This document shows positions 38,001 through 49,393 of a DNA stretch of 64,000 nucleotides, in pieces. The notes under the pieces are model-generated. The model ran no database searches and had not been told where the DNA came from. It saw only the letters and a program-made list of their open reading frames with translations. The translations under genes were made by a program, and so were the position numbers. Numbering within the stretch: position 1 is the first letter of the stretch; each line of letters starts with the position of its first letter. Origin of the DNA: Viola odorata (Eukaryota > Streptophyta > Magnoliopsida > Malpighiales > Violaceae); NCBI GenBank assembly GCA_963691705.1, contig OY829541.1, forward strand, positions 68,295,189 to 68,359,188. Reading direction: 5' to 3'.

Positions 38001-38282
38001 AAGTACAAATTAGGAATTTAATTTATTTATGTTTCCAGTTTCAACTTGTAGTTCTTGTAATCTCCTTGGAAACAAAAACTAAAAAATCCAACTCAACAGT
38101 AAAAAACCTAAGGTAGAAAGGAGAAAAACCAATTCTTACTTGAGAAACCAAATATTCAAGAAATTATTATTATTAACCTGAAAAAGAGCATTGGAAGATA
38201 GCAATTCAAAGCAATTAATAAGATACTGACCCTTTTTGTTTCTTGGTAACTTGGCCCTCTTCCTGTGCATTACCATTTTCAT
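35011..38282 (-). CDS. FIGL1-like AAA ATPase with glutamine-rich N-terminus, 12 exons
   Basis: Minus-strand exons 38231-38282, 37222-37856, 36984-37096, 36777-36904, 36548-36666, 36356-36448, 36142-36243, 35874-35973, 35613-35696, 35435-35530, 35225-35355 and 35011-35112 join in frame to 584 residues. Residues 18-229 are Gln-rich (many QQQQ runs, repeated [12 protein letters not shown]). The rest is a meiotic-clade AAA domain: Walker A GPPGNGKT (347-354), Walker [10 protein letters not shown] (406-407 DE), sensor [15 protein letters not shown], and the C-terminal helix ending LQFGNMSL. Most AAA exons equal the FIGL1 exons at 58589-61385 in length (128, 119, 93, 102, 84, 96, 102), so it is a DNA-level duplicate. 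The FIGL1 N-terminal half is absent. The first two exons are the least certain: the start ATG was chosen because a basic peptide [17 protein letters not shown] joins in frame through acceptor TTAGAG. No stop or frameshift is seen, so it may be functional. Confidence 0.75.
37491..37635. repeat. CAG/CTG-rich tract with 45-bp direct duplication
   Basis: CTGCTGCGGTAGGAGTAAGC and the following CATTGAAAGAAAGCTGCTG occur twice, 45 bp apart, inside Gln codon runs of the Q-rich exon. The duplication explains the repeated [12 protein letters not shown] peptide. Confidence 0.85.
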
Positions 38283-41200
38283 TTTTCACCATCCATCTTG
38301 CTCTGTAAAATCAAAACTGTGAAAGAACTTTTTTAGTGTGAAAACTGAGTGATAGATTTCGGTTGGTGACTGTTTAAATATATAGGACAGGAGTACATCT
38401 GATGTTGTTGCTTGCCGGTGGTAAACGGAAGCCTTATAGTATGTTTTTGGATAAAACTGTATATTGCTAGAGACGCCGCAACCCAAGATTTAAGCTGAAA
38501 AGAGAAATTAAAAAGACAAATCTTGAAAGGATCACAAGCCAATTTCATAGTTATAGGCTATAGCTAAGTCCGACCCTAAACGGGTAGCTTTATTTACTAG
38601 TTATTACCATATAAGTAATGATGTTTTAGGAAATTCGTCTCGTGGAAATAGGAAGATTTTTTTCTTATTTGTTTTTTTCCGGATTTAAGCAATTTATTTC
38701 CTTTTTTATAAAATAATATGACGCACATCATATTAGTACATATTATTTTTATAATATAAGTTATAGGTTTAATAAAAAAATGTGACATCAATTAACTTAA
38801 AAGTTGACTGAGCATGTGATGGTCGACTCAGCACGCAGTTGAGGTCAGAGTTCAAATTGATACTCCGTGCGGAGTACCAAACTGCAAATATAAGTTCCAA
38901 ATTAGTACGAAAATTCTAGTACAAGTTTAAAAAAATATCATTAAGCCTTTAAAATTCTATTCGTTTGACTATAGTCCTTCGTTCTTCTTGTTTTTTTTAT
39001 ATACAGTAAGCTAAAAGAGGACTTGAACTTGAGTCTTTATACATATTTTACAACCAGATATTCAATAAATTATATGACTATAAGTAGAAATTATAAAGAT
39101 AATATGTACTTTACCACCTTCTACTATTAGTTAGGAGTGTACACGGGTCGATTAGGTCTGGTTTTGAACTGGAATCGGACCGAATCGAAAATTTACGGTT
39201 CTAGTTAGGATAGAATCAAACCGAACTGAACGAATCTAGTTTGGGGCTCTTTTTTAAAAAAAAAGAAACTGAATTTTGATGGAAAAAAGCTAAAATGTAA
39301 GGTTCATGGGTTGGTTCATTTGCCCATGACTCAACCCATCAGGGAAAAATTTTCTCATAATTCTTACATAATTTATTTTTTAACAAAATTTCCTATTTAA
39401 ATTTTAAATAAAATCTTTTAATTAAGTGTTCGGTTCGGTTTTTGGGCTGGAATCGGACCGAATATAAAATTTACGATTCTAGTTAGCGGTTCTTCTTTTT
39501 TTAATTTCTAATTCGGGGCGGTTTTGATTTGGACCGGTTTTTGTACCCCTTAGTCTCTTTCTTTTTTTCATAAATAACAAAATATGCATGACATTTTAAC
39601 TACCAATCTCTACAAATTCATGAATTAATTATGAAATTTTATTTGTTAATTTTTTTCCAACAATATAATTTCTGTATTTAGATTATTTCAACCCTCTTCA
39701 TACATCAGAGATGAAAACACAAAATATGAAAATATATATTTCCATATAAAAAGTAGATATGAAACTAACTTGCTTTTTGAAAAGAATGAAAGAAAAAGAT
39801 TTGAGGTATTAGAGGAAATTAAAGTAACTATTAACAAAATGAGGTATAAGAGTGATGAAGACAAAGAAGAAAGAAAGTGTTAGTTGGATTTGCAGAGGGA
39901 GAGAACACGTGTAAAAGGCGGTTACGGATTGATGGTTTGTTTTACAATGGTCACGTGTATGTTTTAGGCTAATCACCTCCTGGGATTGATTGTTTGATCA
40001 ATTTCTTTATAATTAATAACCCAAAACTAAAATTATTTATATAGCAAATTAGATTGTGGTAATTTCCAATTTGTATGGAACTAGGAAAACTATAGAACAT
40101 ACGGTAAATATGTTATATGTAAATGTAAATATATACTAATATAAATATATTTTTTCTTAAAAAACTTTATTGATTTATTAATGGATAGATATGTATGAGC
40201 ATAATTAATTATAAATTAATAAATTTAAAAATACTTATAGTTTTGGGAAATATAAGATAAAATCATTATTTATCCCGGAGATATGTGCGCACCCATTTTG
40301 GCACGAGGATAATCAAGTCAATATATTTGGTTCTTAGTTGGTTGAATCTATTCATGGTGACATTTTGGTAGTTATATGACGATTTCGATTACAATTATTT
40401 TCATGATCCAGACCATAACCAGTTAGACGGCAATGACAATGGTCATGAAATTGACATGATGAAGAATTTGATGATGGTGATGAAATTGACGACGACGATG
40501 ATGCTGAAGTTGACAATGGTGGTGGTGAAACTGATGATGTTTTTCTGCATTATTATCAAACGAGTGGTTTTAGAGTGCACAAGATTGATATCATGAGCAG
40601 TGGTGGGAAGAAGATGAAAACAAAAGAACTGAAAATATATTTTACGCTAATCACCTCCTCGGGGCCAGGTCAACAGAAGGGAAAAAAAACCCAAACTTTT
40701 GATTTCTTAATTTCACCCTCCCTTAGAACTATTTTGTCAAATACTGGTAAGGGACATAATATATTACTCAAATTTTAATAGAGCAGGATTAATGATCGTC
40801 ATTTTTATTAATCACTTACTCCTTATCTACTCAAATAGTAATACTCCACCCTTCTCGTCTTATAATTTGAAATAAAAATAAGCACCTAAACTGACGGATG
40901 GAGTAAATAATAAAAACCAATCAACGCATTTTTTCTATTGGTAGAGGTGAGTCTCAAACGAGTCCCATAGGTCTTGTTGGACTCAGAAAATGACAGCCCT
41001 TGAATACTCAAAAGAAAGAGGAGAAGAATCAAGCATATTGGCACACCAATCAGTACGGACAATTGATCTGATAATATGATGCAAACAATACGAACTCCAG
41101 AGAATCTAAAGCTAGCAAAAGCTAAACACTATGATACTACAACAGATGAATGTTAGGCATGCCAAATTCCTTTGCTACAGTAAATGAGCAAACCATGTAT

Positions 41201-41406
41201 GACGACAGACGGTTATGCCTAAACAAGCTAGGGTGCATATTTTGTTGTTTTACAAGCGAGGAGCGATCTATCCATGGCCTGCGTCGCTGGAGTGATCAGG
41301 GATAGATGTGTGCCACTTCCATAAAGCAAAGCAGAAAAAATCTACAGATGCTAAGTCAAAAAGCACGGACAAAGCGACAAATCAGCATATCAAATACTCC
41401 CCCAGC
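38283..41406. other. Intergenic, 3.1 kb
   Basis: Divergence from the AAA-gene promoter to the 3' side of SWP73. It includes a degraded hAT-like element (39133-39552) and an acidic-looking, frameshifted stretch of GAT/GAA-rich sequence (40378-40560) that I cannot assign. No intact gene is seen. Confidence 0.5.
39133..39552. mobile_element. Degraded hAT-like element
   Basis: The left end TAGGAGTGTACACGGGTCG and the inverse right end GGTTTTTGTACCCC, with interior CGGTTCGGTTTTTGGGCTGG and GGAATCGGACCGAA repeats, fit the same family as 55197-56188. No clean 8-bp duplication is visible. Confidence 0.45.
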
Positions 41407-43575
41407 TCAAGTGCTCCCGGGAGCATCATTTCCAGCAGCTGGCTTGCGATTCAAATAACGAATGACAGCATCTTCAACCCTGTTCAATCACCAAAAGGAA
41501 AACAAATCAGATATGAATATTGCTTTGAGCCATCAAGTCAATTGCTGAATAAGATTATCGAAGTCCCCCATCTATGCATTCTCTTCCCTAAAATAATTTT
41601 CAGTTTTGGCTAGGGGACCTTGTAAAGGAAATATTGATGATGAGAAACATTAGAGTAGGCACTTCTGTGCTATACTAAAAATGCTATAATGAACAGAACT
41701 TAAGACCAAAACAAGAAACCAAGTGCAGTACAATTTGGCAGCGCCGCATGTAGTGATTGTACAAGTATTCAAGTAATACTGTCCTTATCAAGCAACAAGA
41801 CATCAAATAGCATACAACCTATCATTCATGTTTCAGGGTGCATCCTAAATAGTAAATATACTTGTCATCAAGCCAATCAAGACAGCTATGCTTTGAGTAG
41901 ATGAATGGGCCTAAACATAGACAAAAAGGCTCTAAAAAGAAAAGAAATTTTAAGCAAGCCATGTAGTAGGTGAAGCTTACCATGGTTGGTTAAAGAACTC
42001 TGAATGTCGCTCCTTCTCAGCACTTCGACTCGCTTCTCCAGCAACAAGCTTCAGATCTTTGCTTTGTGATTCAATAAGAGCATTAATAAATTCCACAGGT
42101 GATTGACTAAACCCAAGGAAGAATGCCCGCCTCCTACGATGCTCATGAATTTTCCTTATAGCAGCACATATTGCCTCATCACAAGTTTCTATCTCTTTAT
42201 TCTTTTCTGCATTGGCCAACAGAGCAGACAATTCCCTTTGTATTGGGAAGGGCACATCTACTACCACATCATAGCAGGCAGTTCCAGCTGGACTATTTCC
42301 TGAAAGTTTAATCTTATGTTCCAAATGAATAGGTTGTGGAGGAGACAAGTGCTGCGATATCCTCTGTGAAACCATGGTGAACTTCATCTTTGCTTCCCCA
42401 AATACTTTCTGAAGTGGTTGATCGCAGATAAAGAAAGAAGGGTCATCTGGATTCTGAAGCTTCCTTGCCTTCACATAATGCCAAATTGCAGCTATTATTC
42501 TTGGTCGGGTTTCAACCTCAATACCAAGAACTTCCATTAAAGCTGGAGAGAGTTTAAATTTCTCAGGCACATAATTCATTTCCAACCGAATATTCACTGG
42601 GAACTCTATATCTCCCTTTCTCTTCACTTCAAAACCCTCATGAGGCACAGGTGATCGAGCATTCTCCCAGATAATCATATGATTGTCAGAATATAACCTC
42701 TGATCCAATTGAATAGTCACTCTCTTGAAAAAAGATGAGAATTTTGGGTACATGGGGTTTGACTTCTGAACTACTCCAGGCTGGTCAGGATCTACCCCAT
42801 CTTCCAAGATTCTCCCAATAATTTTAAGAGTCCAGGTTGGGGGCTCAGCATTTGGCTTCTTGGGAATAGTTTTGATCTGATTTGCAAATGTGTTGAACAC
42901 ATAAATACGCAGGGTCTTCTGAACGCATGGAGGGTTTTTAAGTGCCTCCTGGATATCAACCTTCTTTCTAGATAAAGCAGCATCTACACGTGCCTCAAAC
43001 TCAAGAAGCTGTGTATACAAAGCAGACTCGGGTAGAATTGCAGCAACCCTATCTTGTAATTGCTTCTCAGGAAGCTTCTGCTTCTTTCTTCGTGCAGCAG
43101 GGGTAAGCTCCATTTGTTTCAATGGTGAAACCATACTTGTCATTGAAACACCAGTAGGCCTCATTGGTGGTTTCTGCATCATCCTCTTAGCACTTGCATT
43201 ACCAGGAGTGGCAAATGATGGTGAAGATGTACCTAAACCCCCCATTCCCACGTTCTGCCCCTGGTTAACAGCAAGCCCCTGAGCTTGCAAATGTGCTTGA
43301 AATTGCGCATGTGCTGCCTGCACTTGTGCAGCATGAGCTTGCGCCTGTACCTGAGCTTGTGCCTGTGCTTGAACTTGGGCATGCGCCTGCTGGGCTTTCA
43401 AATGTGCATGTGCATTAGCCTGCGCCTGTGACAGCTGAAACTGACTAGGAAAACCCATTTGACCCTGCCCTTGCGAATTAAGCATCCCAACATTCCCAAA
43501 AGGCGACGAAGATTGCCCAAGACTCTTCGCCACATTACTATTACTACTATTACTGTTGTTATTACTCATAGACAT
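41407..43575 (-). CDS. SWP73: SWI/SNF chromatin-remodelling subunit SWP73/SNF12 (BAF60 type), 2 exons
   Basis: Minus-strand exons 41981-43575 and 41407-41479 (intron phase 2) encode 555 residues, close to the Arabidopsis CHC1 length. The N-terminal 130 residues are Ser/Asn-rich and then Ala/Gln-rich ([20 protein letters not shown]). The coiled BAF60 core ([20 protein letters not shown]) precedes the SWIB/MDM2 domain (about 330-405; [20 protein letters not shown]), which binds partners in the complex. The C-terminus ([20 protein letters not shown], ending [14 protein letters not shown]) is the family tail. It is a non-catalytic nuclear subunit that links transcription factors to the SWI/SNF ATPase. 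The Arabidopsis counterparts I recall, At3g01890 and At5g14170, lie outside the At3g27 block. At5g14170 is the neighbour of the lipase At5g14180, which may be a trace of a second duplicated segment. Confidence 0.93.
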
Positions 43576-44331
43576 AACTCACACAAGGCACTAAATTTGA
43601 TCTAACAACACAACTACCAAAACCCCAACTTTACGTATGCAATCAAATACCCATAAAGAGTAATGAACTTATAGCAAAGACCCCTCAATTCTAAACCCTA
43701 GAAAAGCCCCAATTCTGGATGAAAATTAATAAACCCTAACTGAACGGGCACACGAGCCAATTCACGATAAAGGAACAAACTTTATTCATCAAACCTCAAT
43801 AAATGGGAATAATAAGTGGTATAAAAGAACGGAAAATTCGAAATTTGTGGCCGGGAAAGAGAATTTATCGGAAAGCAGAAAATGAGAGTGAGAGATTTGG
43901 GAAGGAAGCTAATAGGAATTGAGAGGAGAAAAACTGAAATCTTACGAGTGATGGAAAGTGAAGTGCAGTAGTGTTCTTGAAGCTAATTATCTTTGCAGAG
44001 CTCTTTGGCTTAGAGTGACGAAATGACGCGCGATGGAGAGGGGAGAGAGAGAGAGAGAGAGTCTTTCCTTTCTTTGGTGTTTCTCTCTTTTTTTGTTGCC
44101 GGCTTTTGGTTTTTTCCCTAGGGAAATCGAGGGATTCTATTTCTAACGGACGAACGACCGGTCATTTGTAGCAAAGAATCTCCCAGAAAATGCATATGAC
44201 GACTCATCGTCTAGTTCTAGCCCCATGTCGTCTCTTCTAATAGTACTACAGAAAAGGCATTGTTTGCAGGTTGAAAAATATTAACGCCTCTTGTCATACA
44301 TTTTATCTTCCTTTCCTCTGAATATATACTA
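43576..44331. other. SWP73 leader and promoter region
   Basis: Leader and upstream DNA of SWP73, including a (GA)n run at 44043-44061. Such GA-rich motifs are common near transcription starts in plants. No other gene is seen. Confidence 0.4.
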
Positions 44332-44590
44332 CTGCCTCCGGTACAAAATAAATGACATTTTCTTACAAATTTTAACTGTTTATAATATTTGTCATTTTAT
44401 ATTTTTTGAAACCAATATTTTATACAAATGATAAAAAAAAAATTATGCATCAACCCAATTTGATGATGGTGTTTTAATTTGAGTGGAAATTAGGAGTAAA
44501 AATGAAACAATATGGAATAAAATAAGATCAAACATCATGGTGAAACGAATTTTTACTATCTTAAAGAGTCATTTATTTTGCACGGAGCAA
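44332..44590. mobile_element. Degraded Stowaway-like MITE
   Basis: CTGCCTCCGGTACAAAATAA at the left and the inverse of GCTCCGTGCAAAATAAATGA at the right form imperfect terminal repeats with TA next to each end. No coding capacity. Confidence 0.6.
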
Positions 44591-44794
44591 ATATATTCTT
44601 AAGTCTAAACTATCGTATCCTTGAGTTCACTGTACAATGGCTACTTTGTTCGCATCAATGGAGGTTTATCAAATGGTATAATGTTATCGTTAATAAATAA
44701 AAAACCTCATATTTGAGAAATAAAAGTGTTAAATTGTTTTTTTTTTTAAAAGGAAGATATAATTGGATTAATTCATATCTGCAAGTACAAAAGA

Positions 44795-45220
44795 TGTGAT
44801 TCACCTCGGGGCATTCCTTTATCGATACATTTCCTAAACCGGAAATCAAAACCACTTGACTTAACGCATGTACTGAGATATTCGTGGACCGTCTTGTATG
44901 CATAAAGGAGCAGCTACAGAAAGTAGAAGCTAGGCGTGCCACCTCTTCCAACACCAATCTCGCATAGTTTAATGGAAAATCTCCATTGGTCAGGGCGAGG
45001 ATGTTCTGCAAGCAGTCAAACTCAACTATAATTTTGTCGCACCTTCATTGGCGAGCCTGTGTTATAGCGTCTCTTAGTGCCAGAGCTTCTGCTGTTCGCG
45101 CTTCAGCTCTATGCGAAAAGTAAATTACTTCTGAAAATACTGTTTCACCTTTTGCATCTCGAGCTATAAATCCAAAGCGGTGACACTCCCATTAAAAGTT
45201 TCTTCTGCTGGGGCAGGTAC
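44795..45220 (-). pseudogene. RNase H-like (RVT_3) domain remnant, LINE-derived or related
   Basis: One minus-strand frame reads FGFIARDAKGETVFSEVIYF, then AEALALRDAITQAR, a stop (TGA), CDKIIVEFDCLQNILALTNG and later RRSTNISVHALSQVV. This order matches the plant RNase H-like domain found in LINE-type reverse transcriptases and free copies: Asp in RDAKG, Glu in AEALALRDA and Asp in EFDC. Only one in-frame stop interrupts about 130 codons, so the copy decayed recently, or the stop is the sole lesion. No reverse transcriptase portion is seen. Confidence 0.65.
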
Positions 45221-45886
45221 ATTACGAAATTCTTTCTTTTTTCTTTTAAATGGTTGCTCGCTGGCTCTTGCACTACCGAGAATTAAATAAATATTAAATG
45301 GTCACTTACAAATCATATTTTTTTACTGCAACGTTTTTTTATAGGGTAATTGAGTCTCTTCAATCCGTAGTTCTTATCCAACTATCCGTATGAAAAAGGA
45401 TAAACTATAAAATTCAGCTGGAAGAAAAACAGATGAGAAACAGACTCAGGTAGTAGCTAATTGACCCAATTTACAAAACTTCTAGCTCAGCTCGAGAATC
45501 ATCAACAACCAATCATGGTACCAAGAAGTGCCTCACTGGTTTAACAGCCTAACAGAACTGCTGGTTATCGAACCGCGATTTCAGATAAGAACTAGCAATT
45601 GTAACACTAATAGCATCAAATCAAAGATTCAACGTCAGTTAAATTCACAGGTTTCTGACACGGCACGAGACTTAATTACAAACAGAACACTTAGATGATC
45701 CACATATCATCACAAAGTTTAGAAGGACACCTAATGCAATAGCTTAGAATGTCTGCATTATATGGGAGCACCTAGAAATGCCAAAAACTAGTTGCCAAGT
45801 AGTAGTAGTAGCAGCTATTATTCAACATGCATATATATCACAACAGTACGGTATGCATTCAGATCACTGTCTAGAACTGTAAAAAT
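45221..45886. other. Intergenic, 0.67 kb
   Basis: This is the 3' side of the kelch F-box gene, with its probable 3' UTR. Nothing else recognised. Confidence 0.5.
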
Positions 45887-47173
45887 TCAGGCAACCATGA
45901 CAGAACAGTTCAATATAAAATTACTGAGTCTGTTTCTGCCGCATTCGAGAGGTCTCCACTGCAACTCCTGCGATCCAGATTCCGGGCAGCACGTGTAGAT
46001 AGCCATGCCATCGCCGGAATAAGATACTGTTGATGTAGATGCCCCTATTACAAGTAGCTCATTTCCAAGAGACTTGAAGGCTACTCCCCATCCTCTGCTA
46101 GAATCTGCTCTAACCGGGACTGGTCCTAGTTTCTTCCATGTCTTGCTTGCTTTTAAGTACAATCTCAGCTCATTCGATGAAGTCTCGAGTGAATAGAGTT
46201 CATTGTGGACAACAGCAATGAGGGGTGGTGACTGGAAATTTGCGACAGGAGCTTCCTCTAACATGTCTGGGATAAGTTCCCATTCCTTCTTCTCTTCATC
46301 ATAAGCTTCTCCAGAAGTGAGACCGTTTCCCTCCTCGTTTCGCCCTCCGATCACAAAAAACTTGTTGTCCATGTAACAACCCGAGCAAAGCCTCCTCCGC
46401 TGCTTCATCCTCGGAAGAGATTCCCATGATTTAGTATCAGGATTGTACTTCTCTGCAGAATTTAGAACTTCAGAACCTGTACCTGTCACCCCACCAGCTA
46501 CAAAAGCGAAAGTACCACAGGAAGCTGAAGCAAACAAACATCTTGGGTCGATCATCGGAGGACCTTTTCTCCAGCTGTTTGTTTCCAATTCAAATCTCCA
46601 AACAACAACTCCTTCTATCTCCCTACCTGAAATGATCAGATGGGTACCTGCACAGAGTGATTCCTTATCCCCAGATGAGAAACAGCAGTCTGCCGGTAAG
46701 TCTGGTAGCTTCCTACGAGAACCGAATTGTCCATCGAAAGCCCACCAACTATTGTCCCCTGTAGCAAAGATGAACACGGATGATTCTCTAACCCCAACTT
46801 CTCTTCTGATCTTGTAAAGCTCACCGCTCCTCAGAAGCGAAAATATCCGCTTATTTATCAATGGAAACTTCCAGTATTCCGACCTTGGGACCCAGGCTAA
46901 AATCTGATTCTCTAACTCATCACTGAGTGGGGGAATGTAGGAGTAATCTGCATCCTGAGGTTCTACACTTGAGGAAACTGCATTAAAGCTTAGGCTTTTC
47001 CTCTTAAGAGCTTCACCGATACCAACCTTTCGAGCCAGGGGACTACTACAAGTAATCTGCACACTAACACCAGGAGAATTCATGGCAAGAACCCTTTTCT
47101 TGGTAGGACTATGATCATTTCTGCAAACATCCCCTCTTTCATCTTCAGTCTCTAACTCCTTCCCTTTTGACAT
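45887..47173 (-). CDS. Kelch-repeat F-box protein, miR2111-target family (At3g27150/TML type)
   Basis: A single uninterrupted frame encodes 428 residues. An N-terminal basic, Ser-rich region is followed by a divergent F-box (about 81-125; PPLSDELENQILAWVPRSEY) and kelch repeats (about 130-370) with typical GG and W pairs: FVAGGVTGTGSEVLNSAEKY and FFVIGGRNEEGNGLTSGEAY. The F-box would bind SKP1 in an SCF ubiquitin ligase, and the kelch propeller would hold the substrate. Codons for VEPQDADYS lie within a near-perfect miR2111 site (46944-46964), so the message should be cut by that microRNA. Legume TML, which limits nodulation, and Arabidopsis At3g27150 are the known miR2111 targets of this type. 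A TTTCAG just before the ATG suggests an intron in the 5' UTR. Confidence 0.9.
   Translation of the reverse strand: MSKGKELETEDERGDVCRNDHSPTKKRVLAMNSPGVSVQITCSSPLARKVGIGEALKRKSLSFNAVSSSVEPQDADYSYIPPLSDELENQILAWVPRSEYWKFPLINKRIFSLLRSGELYKIRREVGVRESSVFIFATGDNSWWAFDGQFGSRRKLPDLPADCCFSSGDKESLCAGTHLIISGREIEGVVVWRFELETNSWRKGPPMIDPRCLFASASCGTFAFVAGGVTGTGSEVLNSAEKYNPDTKSWESLPRMKQRRRLCSGCYMDNKFFVIGGRNEEGNGLTSGEAYDEEKKEWELIPDMLEEAPVANFQSPPLIAVVHNELYSLETSSNELRLYLKASKTWKKLGPVPVRADSSRGWGVAFKSLGNELLVIGASTSTVSYSGDGMAIYTCCPESGSQELQWRPLECGRNRLSNFILNCSVMVA
46944..46964 (-). promoter_or_regulatory. miR2111 target site in the kelch F-box coding sequence
   Basis: The plus strand here begins TAATCTGCATCCTGAGGTT, identical to positions 1-19 of mature miR2111 as I remember it; only the last two bases differ. 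The mRNA (minus strand) is therefore complementary, with an unbroken seed and cleavage centre. Confidence 0.85.
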
Positions 47174-48544
47174 GGATCAAGAAACCTACTGAAATCTGAA
47201 GTGTTCTGTCATTAAGAACACCAAAACAAAAACAAAACAGATCAGGAATCAAATTTATCTGGGAAAATTAAGATTCTTTCTCATACATCAGCTGATTATA
47301 GGCTAAATACATGATTTAATATGCGCATATTGTAAGATAAGAAATCAGACCGATAAACTACTTTTATGCTATAAAATTGCAAGAAATTCCATGAACTAAA
47401 GTAAAATCCAAGAGCTAGTATGATTAAAACTACATAAGGAATTTGTCAACTTGACCTTGAGTTAATATCAAGAGTGTAACTCAGCAGCAGGAAAACCAAT
47501 ATTAAATGATTCTTCTATCATCAAATGTTCAAAATGCTTCTATAAATATAATAAATTGTCACCATATCCTACAGAAAGCCTGTACACCCATGCCAGGACA
47601 GTAATCCAACAGTTGATACATACAAATGTTCAAAACTCAAAGGAATAAGGAAACAAGCATGCAATTCAACGCATAAGCAAAACCAGCAAAAGTAAACCAT
47701 GTAGAAGGTTAAACTAGAAACCAAGATAGATTGGTAAAAGAGCTAAATATATGCAAAACCAACAGAGAAAAAAGCAAGAAAATTGTACCCAAGAAACGAT
47801 CATGAACATCAAGAAACCAAATTAAAGCCATGAAAGAAAGAAGAAAAAACAAGTCTTTAGGGGAGGGGGGGCTTACACACTAATATGACAAGTTGTAGTT
47901 CTGGAATTTGCAGGAGAAGAATACGTTTGTTTGAAAAATGTAAGAAGAAAGGAAAGAAGCCATTAATATTGATGATGAGAGTGATGAAAAGAAGGGTTGA
48001 TGAAGTTGTTCAAGAATACAACACAACAGCCCATTTGGTTGATGATCTGGAATTGGGTTTGAAGGATTTTATGCTTTATTTTAGTAATGTGAGTTATTGT
48101 TGTTTGGCATTACAAGATTCTGCATTTGGGTATATACTTTTTATTTATAATTTATTTATTTACGATTTGTTTTATATTATTTATTGCATTTGGTGGTGTT
48201 TTGTTGAGTACTATAATATCAACAGCTGAGCTCCAATAACAGCACTCATAAGGCAACAACACCTGTTTTGTTCTCAGAAAAGGCAATTCCTTTCTGTGAG
48301 TAAGAGAGGCAGACAGGGAGAGTCTGTTTCCCTTTGCTTTCTTTCTTTTTTCGAGTAATAACATCATTTTTTTAATTAATTTACATAAATATAATACCAC
48401 ATCAACATATAATTAAAAAAAATTCTTTCCTATAAATGGGCTTCAAAATATTATTAAATCAATATGCAAAAGACAATTTTTCATTCCTAAGAATTATGGC
48501 ACAAATGGGACGTCCCGTGATCAACTCATTTTTCTAAACTAGTA

Positions 48545-48647
48545 CTCCCTCGGCCACATAACTGTCATTTTTTCACTGTTAACTTTTTAGTATTTGTTTT
48601 ACTGAAAGTTACTGTTCAGAAAGACAATTATTTATGGACAGGGGAAG
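48545..48647. mobile_element. Short Stowaway-like MITE, 103 bp
   Basis: The ends CTCCCTCGGCCACATAACTG and (inverse) CTTCCCCTGTCCATAAATAA are imperfect inverted repeats flanked by TA at 48543-48544 and 48648-48649. Subterminal ACTGTTAACTTT and AAAGTTACTGTT are also inverted. Confidence 0.65.
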
Positions 48648-49367
48648 TATTATGTTTGAAATATTTTTTAAATTATATATGTTTTTTTTTTAAAATATGT
48701 GTAACAAATTTATACCTTATTTAATAAAATATTACTAATTTAAGTTGTAGAATATTAGCGGTTGTTTTTAAGTTAGAAGGTCACATCAATTTGAAAAAAA
48801 TGTCATAAAGATGGAAATTCTTATTCTCCATCCCTTAAAATAACTCTTCCGTGTCTCTTCAATCAAAAATAAATAATATTAATTAAGATTAATTTCCTTT
48901 TCTCATCTTATACCACAAAATTATTTTTGAAAAACTAAATTTAATTTATACTACAAAATAAGATGTTCCTGTAATTAAGGAGAGAAGGTGTACTTTTTTA
49001 CATACATAAATAAAATAGATAGATAAAGAGATTCGAACTCGAAACTTCGCTCTTCTTATTTTATAAAAAATACCACCGAACTATAAATTTACTAATTTTT
49101 AAATTGGAATAAAAATAAAATAAAGCTCCTAGATACTAGTAGTAAATTCCAAAAAAATATCCACTTGAAACAATTACATGTGTCGTACTCTTGTTTGTAG
49201 TAAACAAGATTATCATAAAGCTTATTGGTACTTAATTAATCAATTAATTAGAGTAATAAATTAATATTACCCACCAATTGATGCCACGCCTTAGCCCTAG
49301 AAAGTGGAATTCCATTGGACAAGAGCTTCTTTCGAGATGTTCTTTTCAACCTTATAAACATAGTATA

Positions 49368-49393
49368 TTATTATTATTATTATTATTATTATA
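49368..49393. repeat. (ATT)n microsatellite
   Basis: About eight perfect ATT units. A similar, shorter run occurs at about 63798-63820. Confidence 0.85.

Noticed and set aside
40378..40560. GAT/GAA-rich stretch resembling an acidic protein
   Set aside because: The acidic reading changes frame midway and is followed by stops; no family assigned and simple-repeat origin is as likely.
40844..40905. Possible tiny Stowaway (ACTCCACCCTTCTCGTC ... CGGATGGAGTAA)
   Set aside because: Ends are too short and uneven and the interior too small to separate from chance.
47885..48229. 114-residue frame upstream of the kelch F-box gene
   Set aside because: Opposite strand to the kelch leader, low-complexity Tyr/Ile-rich tail, no family match.
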